A DNA stretch of 64,000 nt from Runella slithyformis DSM 19594. Its GTDB lineage: Bacteria > Bacteroidota > Bacteroidia > Cytophagales > Spirosomataceae. Location of the stretch: the NCBI RefSeq assembly GCF_000218895.1, contig NC_015703.1, positions 4,415,001 through 4,479,000 of the forward strand. Direction: 5' to 3'. The notes under the pieces are model-generated. The model made no database searches. It was not told where the DNA came from and saw nothing but the letters and a program-made list of their open reading frames with translations. This document shows positions 24,746 through 32,976 of this stretch, piece by piece. Position numbers and translations under genes: made by a program. Position 1 is the stretch's first letter. The number at the start of each line of letters is the position of its first letter.

Positions 24746-25480
24746 TTAAACGACTTTACGTTTCAGCTCAAAACTTTGTCCGAGATATAACCTACGGACC
24801 TGCGGGTCAGCAGCGAGTTCTTCGGGGGTGCCTTGTTTTAATATTTTTCCTTCAAACAACAGATACGCGCGGTCGGTGATGGAAAGGGTTTCGGATACGT
24901 TGTGGTCCGTGATCAAAATGCCGATATTTCTGAATTTTAACTTAGCCACAATGGTTTGAATGTCTTCTACCGCGATGGGGTCAACGCCCGCAAACGGTTC
25001 ATCCAGCAAAATGAATTTGGGGTCTACGGCCAGACAGCGGGCAATTTCGGTACGGCGACGCTCTCCGCCCGAGAGGACCATCCCTTTGTTTTTACGAACA
25101 TGGTGAAGGTTAAATTCATCCAGCAGCTCTTCGCATTTGGCCTTTTGGTCGGCCTTGGAGAGGTTGGTCATTTGAAGTACCGCAATGATGTTTTCTTCGA
25201 CCGTCAGTGTTCTGAAAACAGACGCTTCCTGTGCCAGGTAACCGATGCCGAGACGCGCCCGCTTGTACATGGGCAGGTCTGTAATGTCTTTGTCATCAAT
25301 GTATACGTGGCCGCTGTTGGGTTTCACCAATCCCGTTGCCATGTAAAAAGAAGTGGTTTTTCCGGCACCGTTAGGGCCCAATAACCCCACAATTTCTCCC
25401 TGACCTACTTGGTAGCTCACGTTGTCGTTGACGAGGCGCGAGCCGTATTTTTTTATTAAATTTTCTGTTCGTAGAATCAT
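24746..25480 (-). CDS. lptB: LPS export ABC transporter ATP-binding protein LptB
   Basis: A 244-residue ATPase with Walker [14 protein letters not shown], signature [16 protein letters not shown], Walker [15 protein letters not shown] and the LptB-type ending ([20 protein letters not shown]...YLGQSFE). The [23 protein letters not shown] and [13 protein letters not shown] segments are as in LptB, which powers lipopolysaccharide transport with LptF/G at the inner membrane. Its upstream partners are not in the window; the gap to recJ is about 106 bp. The length is standard for the family. Confidence 0.95.
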   Translation of the reverse strand: MILRTENLIKKYGSRLVNDNVSYQVGQGEIVGLLGPNGAGKTTSFYMATGLVKPNSGHVYIDDKDITDLPMYKRARLGIGYLAQEASVFRTLTVEENIIAVLQMTNLSKADQKAKCEELLDEFNLHHVRKNKGMVLSGGERRRTEIARCLAVDPKFILLDEPFAGVDPIAVEDIQTIVAKLKFRNIGILITDHNVSETLSITDRAYLLFEGKILKQGTPEELAADPQVRRLYLGQSFELKRKVV

Positions 25481-25586
25481 AAATTTATTCTAAACTGCTT
25501 TTTGTCGTTCCGACGAGGCCTTTCATTTCTGAAGGAGAATGGTCAGGAATACCCGAATGGACGTTTACGGGTTGACCAACCTGTGA

Positions 25587-27308
25587 TTACTCAAATCGAA
25601 TGTCTTTCAAATACAACTGTAACGTCGTTTTGTCCCGAAACGTATTTTCTTCGATGGTATAGGCGATGGAAAAAGGTTTGCCGCTGATGAGCTTTGGGTA
25701 GAGATCCGCCATGCCGAATCCGATGGCGGTAAACTTAACGGCTCCCTGCGGGCTTGGTTGAAACACTTCAATTTTGAGGTGTTTTTCCTTCATAATGGTG
25801 GGTGTACCACTCATCCGTACGTCATGACTGGCAAATACAGGCGTCATGTTTTCGGGGCCGAAAGGTGCCATTTGTTTAAGGATATTATAAAACTTAGCGC
25901 TGATGGCGTTCAATTCCAGGTCCATGTCAATGTCGACAAGCGGGGTAAGCTGTTCGGGAGAAATGCGTGTTTTGACAATTTCGTCAAAACGCATTCTGAA
26001 CGCCGGGACGTTATCGACGGATAAGGAAAGCCCGGCCGCAAACGTATGCCCTCCAAACTGTTCCAACAGATCGGAGCAGGCTTCGATGGCCTCGTAGACG
26101 TCAAACCCCGGAACCGACCGCGCCGAGCCCGCGGCCTTGCCGTGCGAATTGGTCAGAATAATGGTGGGGCGGTGGAAATGTTCGATGCATCGGCTGGCTA
26201 CAATGCCCACCACACCTTTATGCCAATCTTCTTTGTAGAGCACAGTGCTGTTGGCACCTACCATCCAGGCATCTTCACGAATCATGTTGAGGGCTTCGTC
26301 GGTGATGCCGGTATCAAACGTCCGGCGGTCGCTGTTGTGCTTATTTATTTCCTGGGCAAAGGCTTCGGCTTCGTATTTATCGTTGCAGAGCAATAACCGA
26401 ACGGCTTCTTTGGCGTGGGCGATCCGGCCGGCGGCATTGATGCGCGGGGCCAGCCCGAAGACCACATTGGTGATGTCGAGCGCATTGCGAAAGCCCGCAA
26501 TTTCGATCAGGGCATTCAGCCCGACGCGTTTGCGTTCATTGAGTTTTTTGAGGCCATAGGCTGCCAAAACGCGGTTTTCTCCCGTGATGTGTACAATGTC
26601 AGCGGCAATACTGACCACCAGCAGGTCCAATTGGTCCATCAGATCGGCCTCATCGGCAAATCCCTGTTGGCACAACGCCTGCAACAGTTTAAATCCTACA
26701 CCGCAGCCCGTCAGTTCTTTGTATGGATAAGGGCAGTCTTCCTGCTTGGGGTCCAGAACGGCCACGGCCGGCGGTAAATTCGTATCCGGCCGGTGGTGGT
26801 CACAAATGATAAAATCAATGCCTCGGCGTTTGGCATCGGCTACCTTCTCGGCCGATTTGATGCCGCAGTCAAGGGTGACGATGAGGGAAAATCCGTTGGC
26901 TTCGGCGTAGTCAATGCCCTGCCACGAAACGCCATAGCCCTCAATGTAGCGGTCGGGAATATAGTACTCGATGAAAGGATAGTATTTTTTGAGAAATCCG
27001 TAAAACATCGCCACCGACGTGGCGCCGTCGACGTCATAATCGCCGTAAATGATGATCTTTTCTTTATGCTCAAACGCCTGAAGCAATCTTGCCACCGCTT
27101 TGTCCATGTTTTTCATCAGAAAAGGGTCATGAAGGTGCTCCATGGCAGGGCGAAAAAAAGCTTTGGCGGTCTCAAACGTCGTAATGCCTCTCTGCACCAG
27201 AAGCCTTCCCAAAAACGGATTGACATTAATGGAGGCGGCAAGGGCGTCGGCTTGGGCTTGTTGATCGGGCGTTAGGGTTTGTCGGTATGTCCAGCGTTTG
27301 GTCGTCAT
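25587..27308 (-). CDS. recJ: Single-stranded-DNA-specific exonuclease RecJ
   Basis: About 573 residues from the ATG at 27308 (MTTKRWTYRQTL); the longer ORF adds 11 unlikely residues. The DHH phosphoesterase motifs are present: IIYGDYDVDGATSVAMF (motif I), VTLDCGIKSAEKV (II) and IDFIICDHHRPD (III, DHH). The DHHA1-type GGHTFAAGLSL follows, then an OB-fold region. RecJ degrades single-stranded DNA 5' to 3' in recombination and mismatch repair. The length and all motifs are normal. It reads divergently from the saccharopine-type gene at 27711. Confidence 0.96.
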   Translation of the reverse strand: MTTKRWTYRQTLTPDQQAQADALAASINVNPFLGRLLVQRGITTFETAKAFFRPAMEHLHDPFLMKNMDKAVARLLQAFEHKEKIIIYGDYDVDGATSVAMFYGFLKKYYPFIEYYIPDRYIEGYGVSWQGIDYAEANGFSLIVTLDCGIKSAEKVADAKRRGIDFIICDHHRPDTNLPPAVAVLDPKQEDCPYPYKELTGCGVGFKLLQALCQQGFADEADLMDQLDLLVVSIAADIVHITGENRVLAAYGLKKLNERKRVGLNALIEIAGFRNALDITNVVFGLAPRINAAGRIAHAKEAVRLLLCNDKYEAEAFAQEINKHNSDRRTFDTGITDEALNMIREDAWMVGANSTVLYKEDWHKGVVGIVASRCIEHFHRPTIILTNSHGKAAGSARSVPGFDVYEAIEACSDLLEQFGGHTFAAGLSLSVDNVPAFRMRFDEIVKTRISPEQLTPLVDIDMDLELNAISAKFYNILKQMAPFGPENMTPVFASHDVRMSGTPTIMKEKHLKIEVFQPSPQGAVKFTAIGFGMADLYPKLISGKPFSIAYTIEENTFRDKTTLQLYLKDIRFE

Positions 27309-27481
27309 AGAGTGCAAATTAACGAAAATCATTGAAAGCATTTAAATGTACTCACCGGATAAATGTGTGGATTTATTTGCTTTTTGTCCAAAAATTCCTT
27401 GTCTATGAAGGCGTTAGGCTTGGATTTTGGCCGCTTTGGTAAAATCATAGCGAAGAGCGGTTTTGTTTTTTTAACAACTCC

Positions 27482-27512
27482 TTGCCCAATCAATAAAGGA
27501 TTTTTACATTTG
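27482..27512 (+). promoter_or_regulatory. Candidate Bacteroidota promoter for the saccharopine-type gene
   Basis: TTG (27482-27484), 20 bp, then TACATTTG (27505-27512), a good match to the TTG-N17-23-TAnnTTTG promoter of this phylum. It would start a transcript about 190 bp before the ATG at 27711. The leader holds a 23-codon ORF (27520-27591) and a GGAGG...CCTCC inverted repeat near 27598-27619. The rest of the gap 27309-27710 shows no further gene. Confidence 0.5.
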
Positions 27513-27710
27513 CTTTGTCATGAATCCGGACCTCAAAAAATCCCTCGCCCGTTTGGCCTACCTGCGTAGTGCCTGTTCTTTTGTGCCCTAACCTGTGGAG
27601 GAATACCGGCACCTCCGCTCATACTTCGTATTTTTTCTGTTCATGAAGCAGGGACTTTTGCCCGGTTTCACCGTTGTTATTCCGTTTTATCCAAAAATCA
27701 ATACACTATT

Positions 27711-28772
27711 ATGCAAAACGTACTAGTCATTGGGCTGGGGAAGGTAGGCTCATTGGTGGCTATCCTGCTCAACAAACAATTCAGTGTAAAGGGTTTGGAC
27801 AAGCGCCAACCCGCCAAACCCCTTCCTTTTGAAGTCATCGAAGGAGACGTAACGGATGAAGCATTCATCCAAACGACGCTGGCCGGTTTTGACGCCGTAG
27901 TGTCGTGCATGCCGTATAATCTCAATTTACCCATTGCCCGTGCGGCCTATGCATCGTGCATCCATTATTTTGACCTGACCGAAGATGTTCCCACCACCGC
28001 CGCCATTCGGCAAATGGCCGAAACACACCGGGGCGTGATGGCTCCTCAGTGCGGATTGGCGCCGGGCCTCATCGGAATCGTCGGGGCTGATCTGGCCCGG
28101 CGATTTGACCGGCTGCGTGATATAGAACTTCGCGTGGGGGCGCTGCCGTGTTATCCCAACGGCCTGTTGGGGTATTCGTTTACGTGGTCGCCGGCGGGAG
28201 TCATCAATGAATATATCAACGATGCGGAAGTGATACAGAACGGGGAGCGCAAGATGGTGTCGTCGCTGGATGGGATGGAAGTGATCAATATCGAAGGGCA
28301 GGAGTTTGAGGCCTTCAGTACCTCGGGCGGACTGGGCACTATGTGTGAAACGTATCTCGGGAAAGTGGATACGCTCAATTATAAAACCATTCGCTACCCG
28401 GGCCACGCCAAATTGATGCGGTTTTTGTTGTATGAATTGATCCTGAAAAACCGCCGTGAGCAATTGGAAGAAATTCTGACCGCTGCTAAACCTCCCGTCA
28501 AAGAGGATGTAGTGTATGTGTACGCGGTGGTGGAAGGCTGGCAGGGCGACGGACTGGCGCGCGAAGAGTTGTTTCGAGCGTACCATCCCCGTTTGATCGA
28601 CGGGCAGTCATGGCGGGCTATTTCCTGGACCACAGCGGCATCCATTGCGGCAGTCGTGGAGATGGTTGCTGCCGGGGTGTTGCCGCAACATGGGTTTATT
28701 AAGCAGGAGGAAATTCCGTTTGAGGCATTTTTAGCCACCGAAAACGGCTCCTTTTTCAGGGACAATAATTAA
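27711..28772 (+). CDS. Saccharopine dehydrogenase-like NAD(P)-dependent oxidoreductase
   Basis: A 353-residue cytosolic protein. The N-terminal Rossmann motif VLVIGLGKVGSLVAILL is followed by GDVTDEAFIQTTLAGFDAVVSCMPY and a CIHYFDLTED segment, then the APGLIGIVGADLARRFDRL catalytic-domain start. This order is that of saccharopine/carboxynorspermidine-type dehydrogenases (LYS9-like). Bacterial members act on lysine-type amino acids or related substrates. It stands alone on the plus strand. The TAA stop is immediately followed by a copy of the CGTAGGGGC repeat. The true substrate cannot be inferred. Confidence 0.88.
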   Translation: MQNVLVIGLGKVGSLVAILLNKQFSVKGLDKRQPAKPLPFEVIEGDVTDEAFIQTTLAGFDAVVSCMPYNLNLPIARAAYASCIHYFDLTEDVPTTAAIRQMAETHRGVMAPQCGLAPGLIGIVGADLARRFDRLRDIELRVGALPCYPNGLLGYSFTWSPAGVINEYINDAEVIQNGERKMVSSLDGMEVINIEGQEFEAFSTSGGLGTMCETYLGKVDTLNYKTIRYPGHAKLMRFLLYELILKNRREQLEEILTAAKPPVKEDVVYVYAVVEGWQGDGLAREELFRAYHPRLIDGQSWRAISWTTAASIAAVVEMVAAGVLPQHGFIKQEEIPFEAFLATENGSFFRDNN

Positions 28773-28774
28773 CC

Positions 28775-28820
28775 CCGTAGGGGCGGGCCTCGCGTCTGCC
28801 CAATCTGGTCTGCCCCTACG
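28775..28820. repeat. CGTAGGGGC(A/G)G repeat with inverted ends
   Basis: Runs from CGTAGGGGCGGGCC (28776 on) to CTGCCCCTACG (28810-28820), so the ends are inverted repeats of CGTAGGGGC(A/G)G; the middle has CGCGTCTGCCC. It lies between two convergent genes. On the minus strand its end reads CGTAGGGGCAG, and the TAG of that motif is the stop codon of the mutarotase gene. Confidence 0.75.
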
Positions 28821-29148
28821 ATAATTGAAAAATATTTTTCATAAGCATCCATTTTTCGCCTTCTTTGGCCATGGGCAGGGCCTGTTGGTAACGCCACATG
28901 AGATTTTCCCATTCCTGAACTTTGGGGTTGGCGGCATCGGCAGCGGCTTTTTCTTCAAAGGAGAAAGCATCGGTTGTTTCCATGATCATGAAAAGACGAT
29001 TGCCGATACGGTAGATTTCCATCTGCGTAATGCCCGCGCCTGTAATACTTTCGGCGATTTCAGGGCGAATTTTTTCGTGGTATTTTTCGTACTCGGCAAT
29101 GAGGGTGGGGTCATCTTTGAGGTCGAGGGCAAGGCAATAGCGCGGCAT
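28816..29148 (-). CDS. L-rhamnose/L-fucose mutarotase family protein
   Basis: A 110-residue protein: MPRYCLALDLKDDPTLIAEY, then KYHEKIRPEIAESITGAGITQM, EIYRIGNRLFMIMET, a short acidic helix region and EWENLMWRYQQALP. This is the full RhaM (DUF718) fold, which interconverts anomers of rhamnose or fucose. The conserved His-x-x-I-x-P-E motif is present. It is alone on the minus strand. An aldehyde dehydrogenase of the sugar-acid type is nearby but on the other strand. The stop codon TAG lies in the end of the repeat at 28775-28820, so the last residues may be remodelled. Confidence 0.92.
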   Translation of the reverse strand: MPRYCLALDLKDDPTLIAEYEKYHEKIRPEIAESITGAGITQMEIYRIGNRLFMIMETTDAFSFEEKAAADAANPKVQEWENLMWRYQQALPMAKEGEKWMLMKNIFQLS

Positions 29149-29336
29149 AGTAAATAAGAGTGAAACAGATTTGGGTACAAAAGCAACCGTCCCTGCTTTT
29201 TTTACCCTTATTCGTATCGTTGTAATCTTTGTCCGACCTTTCTGCGCGGCAGTTTGGAGGGCACTTTGTTTGGGGTGTTCATAAAAAAACCGGAAAGATG
29301 GCCTTCCCGGTTCTTTACAAAATATATTAGAGTCGG

Positions 29337-29930
29337 TTATTTTCCGAAAAGTCCGCCCAGTAAGCCGCCTAAGCCTCCGCCTGAGTTGCCGGCTCCGCCA
29401 CCACCCAACAGACTGCCGCCAATGCGCATGACGTCGTTCATGTCAAGTTTGCCGTCAGCCATGGCATAACCGATCTGGTTAAAATCAAATCCGCCCTGCT
29501 GTTGCGTCTGCCGGGCCTGCTGTCCGCCCAGTAATGAGCCCATGATGCTGCCGAAATCCATGCTGCTGTCGTTGGGATTGCTGGTTTTTGAGATCACAGA
29601 GGTTAGTACCCCCGGCAATACCTGCGCAATGACGTTGGAGGCGGCATTGTTTGAAAGACCGAATTTTTCCATCATACTCTGAATGGCATTTTGGGCAATT
29701 CCACCCACTATGGGATTGTTCATTAGGCCGCTTCCTGTACCGCTGCTTCCGGATAATAATCCCATTAAGCCGCTGATGTTTCCGGATTGAGCCTGGCTTT
29801 GTAACCCTCCCGTGACTGAACTCAATATGGTTTGCATGGCATCATTATTGTGTTGATTGGGTATTGCAGGGTTATTTACAATTGCATCTTGTGAGTGATC
29901 TTGAATAAGACCCATTAATTGCTCTAACAT
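29337..29930 (-). CDS. DUF937-like glycine-rich protein
   Basis: A 197-residue protein with no clear signal peptide. It begins MLEQLMGLIQDHSQDAIV, has repeated helical segments (MQTILSSVTGGLQSQ, NVIAQVLPGVLTSVIS, GSIMGSLLGG) and ends in a glycine-rich tail (GGGLGGLLGGLFGK). This matches DUF937/YidB-like proteins, whose function is unknown. It is divergently transcribed from the nuclease-inhibitor-like gene, with a 49-bp shared intergenic region carrying two opposing TAnnTTTG boxes. Confidence 0.8.
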   Translation of the reverse strand: MLEQLMGLIQDHSQDAIVNNPAIPNQHNNDAMQTILSSVTGGLQSQAQSGNISGLMGLLSGSSGTGSGLMNNPIVGGIAQNAIQSMMEKFGLSNNAASNVIAQVLPGVLTSVISKTSNPNDSSMDFGSIMGSLLGGQQARQTQQQGGFDFNQIGYAMADGKLDMNDVMRIGGSLLGGGGAGNSGGGLGGLLGGLFGK

Positions 29931-29946
29931 TGTCTTGAAAAGTGTT

Positions 29947-29965
29947 TAAGTTTGGTTCAAATTTA
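29947..29965. promoter_or_regulatory. Overlapping divergent -7 boxes
   Basis: TAAGTTTG on the plus strand (29947-29954) and TAAATTTG on the minus strand (29958-29965) both fit TAnnTTTG and sit in the 49-bp gap between the divergent genes starting at 29930 and 29980. No well-spaced TTG -33 element is seen for either one. Confidence 0.4.
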
Positions 29966-29979
29966 GAGATAATTTCATA

Positions 29980-30435
29980 ATGGAAAACAGGCAACCGGCG
30001 AATCTTCAAACCCCCGACTCAATGAATTCCGGCATTAAGACGGAGTTCCCCGCAGAAGTCACCCACTTGGTCAAAGATTTATTATATCCAAGTGAATCAG
30101 ACGAACCCATCGAGTGGTTCAGTTTTAACGCAAATATCAAAGACGATTTGAGTGCTGCCGACGTGGAGTTTTATTTGGGTTATCCTCCCTCCGTCACGTC
30201 GGAAGAAATACCCGTCGAGAATTTTTGGAGCCCTCTTCTGACGGTGGAAGAATGGTACGGTGATGACGAACGGGCGCAGGTTGAACGCTTTCAATCCGCG
30301 AAGCAGTTGCTCGAAACAAATCTGAAAAAAATCAAAGCTTTTCGTGTGGGTCAGATCGAAATCGACCTGTATCTGATCGGGCAGCTCAACGAAAAAGAGT
30401 GGGGAGGACTGAAAACAAAGCTGGTGGAAACGTAA
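29980..30435 (+). CDS. Nuclease A inhibitor-like protein (NuiA family)
   Basis: A 151-residue cytosolic protein. From about residue 20 it shows the NuiA pattern: EVTHLVKDLLYPSESDEPIE, then WFSF, LTVEEWYGDDERAQVERFQS and a C-terminal FRVGQIEIDLYLIGQL. In Anabaena, NuiA inhibits the sugar-nonspecific nuclease NucA by tight binding. No NucA-type gene is visible in the window, so the partner, if any, is elsewhere. It is followed 45 bp later by the aldehyde dehydrogenase gene on the same strand. Its role as a nuclease inhibitor is inferred from family alone. Confidence 0.85.
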   Translation: MENRQPANLQTPDSMNSGIKTEFPAEVTHLVKDLLYPSESDEPIEWFSFNANIKDDLSAADVEFYLGYPPSVTSEEIPVENFWSPLLTVEEWYGDDERAQVERFQSAKQLLETNLKKIKAFRVGQIEIDLYLIGQLNEKEWGGLKTKLVET

Positions 30436-30480
30436 AGTACGTCAACCGTAGCTTTTAAAAGGCATTTAAAAAGTATAATC

Positions 30481-31959
30481 ATGTTTCAGGACGCAACTAC
30501 GACAGAAATAGAGGCCGCCATGCAGCGGGCATACGCGGCTTTTTTACACTATCGCCACACCTCCGGCAAAGACAAGGCGGTGTTTATCCGAACCGTAGCC
30601 GACGAGGTCGAAGCCACGGGCGACGCCATCATCGCGGTTGCCATGCGGGAAACGCATCTGCCGGCAGATCGCCTGCTGGGGGAACGTGCGCGTACCTGCT
30701 TTCAACTTCGCAACATTGCCGACGTGGTGGAGGAAGGATCGTGGGTTGAGGCGACGATCGATACCGCACTTCCCGACCGCCGTCCCTTACCAAAGCCCGA
30801 TATTCGGAATATGTCGGTGCCCATTGGGCCGGTGGTGGTTTTTGGGGCGAGCAATTTTCCGTTTGCCTATTCTACGGCGGGCGTGGACCCCGCATCAGCG
30901 TGGGGGGCCGGATGCCCGGTGGTGGTGAAAGCGCACCCGGCCCACCCCGAAACATCGGAGATGGTGGCGAATGCGGTGAAGCGAGCCATTGCGAAAACAG
31001 GAATGCCCGAAGGCATTTTTGAGCACGTGCACGGAGCGGGGTTTGAGGTGGGAACGGCCTTGGTGCTGCACCCTAAAACGGCGGCGGTAGGTTTTACGGG
31101 TTCGTATGCGGGAGGGAAGGCCCTGTTTGATCTGGCGGCTAAGCGGCCCGTGCCTATTCCCGTTTTTGCCGAAATGGGAAGTATCAATCCGGTGTTTTTA
31201 TTGGAAGGTGCACTTCAGACAGAAGCCGAAAAATACGCTAAACTCTACGCCGCTTCCATCACGGGCGGAATGGGGCAGTTTTGTACCAAACCCGGTCTGC
31301 TCATCGGTATTGAGGGAGATGGGCTGACTGCTTTTGAGCGTATACTGGCAGGTGAAATCAGCCGGATAGCGCCCGTAGCCATGCTGCATCCGGGGATAGC
31401 CAAAGCATTCAGGGCCAATCGCTCCGAGGTTTTAATACAGAAGACGGTAACGATACAGGGCGAAACGGTGCTTGCTTATGGTGAAAATGACGGCATTCCA
31501 TCGGTTGCGTCAGTGTCGGCGGGAGCCTTTATGAACAATCCGGCACTGCACCGGGAAGTATTCGGGCCTTTTTCATTGCTCGTCAAATGCCGGGACGCTG
31601 CTGAAATGAAAGAGGTGATTTCGCATTTAGAAGGTCAACTGACGTGTACCGTCATCGGTTCAGCGCAGGATTTAGCCCAAGCGGCGGAGCTGGTGGCGGC
31701 GGTCAGTCTCCTGTGCGGTCGTCTGATCGTGAACGGTGTGCCGACAGGAGTGGAAGTAGGTGCGGCGATGCAGCACGGAGGCCCTTTTCCGGCCAGTACC
31801 GACGGGCGTTTCGGCTCGGTGGGGCCGCATGCCATGAAGCGTTTTGTCCGGCCGTTGGCCTTTCAAAATTTCCCCACCCATTTATTGCCCGATGAACTTA
31901 AAGACGGAAATCCGCTGGACATTTGGCGTAGGGTAAACGGGCATTGGGGGAAAGATTAG
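30481..31959 (+). CDS. Alpha-ketoglutaric semialdehyde (2,5-dioxovalerate) dehydrogenase-like
   Basis: A 492-residue aldehyde dehydrogenase. It has VPIGPVVVFGASNFPFAYST for cofactor binding, the catalytic Glu in VFAEMGSINPVFL and the nucleophile Cys in GGMGQFCTKPGLL. The FxxM/N-terminal pattern and NPVF/L..S.. match the class that oxidises 2,5-dioxovalerate to 2-oxoglutarate at the end of the non-phosphorylating pentose/uronate pathways. Its 3' end overlaps the convergent lipoprotein gene by 4 bp. The SMP-30 lactonase at 46982 could supply an upstream step but is not linked. Confidence 0.88.
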   Translation: MFQDATTTEIEAAMQRAYAAFLHYRHTSGKDKAVFIRTVADEVEATGDAIIAVAMRETHLPADRLLGERARTCFQLRNIADVVEEGSWVEATIDTALPDRRPLPKPDIRNMSVPIGPVVVFGASNFPFAYSTAGVDPASAWGAGCPVVVKAHPAHPETSEMVANAVKRAIAKTGMPEGIFEHVHGAGFEVGTALVLHPKTAAVGFTGSYAGGKALFDLAAKRPVPIPVFAEMGSINPVFLLEGALQTEAEKYAKLYAASITGGMGQFCTKPGLLIGIEGDGLTAFERILAGEISRIAPVAMLHPGIAKAFRANRSEVLIQKTVTIQGETVLAYGENDGIPSVASVSAGAFMNNPALHREVFGPFSLLVKCRDAAEMKEVISHLEGQLTCTVIGSAQDLAQAAELVAAVSLLCGRLIVNGVPTGVEVGAAMQHGGPFPASTDGRFGSVGPHAMKRFVRPLAFQNFPTHLLPDELKDGNPLDIWRRVNGHWGKD

Positions 31960-32372
31960 TACGTAATGGCTTCGCAGAAACCGCGTATACGGATACTGCC
32001 TTTAGGATATTTGTTTTTTAATTCCGTAAGGTCAAAGCAAAATTCGTTGGTGTCCAGGCGCTTGCAGGCGTCTTTTGTGGTGAATATCACCCTTCCCTCC
32101 AAAGGCCGCTCCGGAAATAGGCCGTTCGTAAAGGAGGGTTGAACATAAAGTGCAAAGGCATGATTAGGATCGCAACCCCCGCCATAGGCAAATTGGAGGG
32201 TCAGGGTATTTTTGTTGACGTTTACGTTTTGGATGCTGAACAGGTCCACACTTGTCAGCGTATCAATATTCGTAACCAATCGTACCGGGGAGCAATTGCT
32301 CCGGATATTGTCAGAATTGCATCCTATGCATACCGACAATACTGTTGTCAAAAGAAGCAGTGTTGATTTCAT
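31956..32372 (-). CDS. Cysteine-rich small lipoprotein, unrecognised
   Basis: A 138-residue protein. The lipoprotein signal MKSTLLLLTTVLSVCIGC has Cys18 at the lipobox (SVCIGC). The mature part is beta-rich and has six further cysteines (NCSPV, GGGCDPNHAF, DACKRLDTNEFC, GFCEAI), which could form disulfides in the periplasm or at the surface. It is followed upstream by another small lipoprotein on the same strand (32381-32779), with an 8-bp gap, so they form a pair. I do not recognise the family. Confidence 0.75.
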   Translation of the reverse strand: MKSTLLLLTTVLSVCIGCNSDNIRSNCSPVRLVTNIDTLTSVDLFSIQNVNVNKNTLTLQFAYGGGCDPNHAFALYVQPSFTNGLFPERPLEGRVIFTTKDACKRLDTNEFCFDLTELKNKYPKGSIRIRGFCEAITY

Positions 32373-32380
32373 GGGATTAG

Positions 32381-32779
32381 CTATTGTTTCTCAAAAATAT
32401 ATTCTCCCGTTCCGTAAGGATTCAGCACCATTCGCGTGGATGAGACGGACATAAGTTTAATCAATTGTCCGTTCATGGAAGACATACAAACGGCCCTGAT
32501 CCGAACGTTTTTATCTTCGATTTCGTAGCTGCCGCCCCCACAGCCCAGAAAGCTGTAATCAATGGGCTTGGTGTTTTGATAAAATTCATTGAATGTTTTA
32601 TCGTTGGAAAAAGAAACAAAAACACCTTTGTCGTTCGGAACCGTGATTTGAGTACAGTCGATACCTCCGGCCGGTTTGCAGTAGGAAATCAGTTTCCATG
32701 TTCCAACCAATTCATTGTCAGGGTGTTTGTTGCAGGAAAAACTGCCCGTAAGTAAGAGGAACAGTATCAGTTTTTTCAT
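32381..32779 (-). CDS. Lipocalin-like lipoprotein
   Basis: About 132 residues from the ATG at 32779 (MKKLILFLLLTGSFSC, lipobox with Cys16); the 13 extra residues of the longer ORF are not credible. The start of the mature part, ELVGTWKLISYCKPAG, is the lipocalin-like G-x-W motif. Then FVSFSNDKTFNEFYQNT, GSYEIEDKNVRIRAVCM and a final strand RMVLNPYGTGEYIFEK complete a small beta-barrel. Many Bacteroidota encode such lipoproteins, ligand unknown. It precedes the cysteine-rich lipoprotein gene in a likely two-gene operon. Confidence 0.8.
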   Translation of the reverse strand: MKKLILFLLLTGSFSCNKHPDNELVGTWKLISYCKPAGGIDCTQITVPNDKGVFVSFSNDKTFNEFYQNTKPIDYSFLGCGGGSYEIEDKNVRIRAVCMSSMNGQLIKLMSVSSTRMVLNPYGTGEYIFEKQ

Positions 32780-32976
32780 GGTAAAAACAGTGAAATGCTT
32801 TTTTTTTGTTTTATACAAGACGCATTTGACCCTTTGTGGGTTGTAATTGCCTTAATGAAATGGAACAGGGTTTAAATAATTTTTGTCATTCTTACTTATC
32901 ACAAAGAAGTCAGTCTAACGTTAGACAACGAAAACAAAGCTTAAGCATAACTAATCAACCAATTGTGTATCACATC

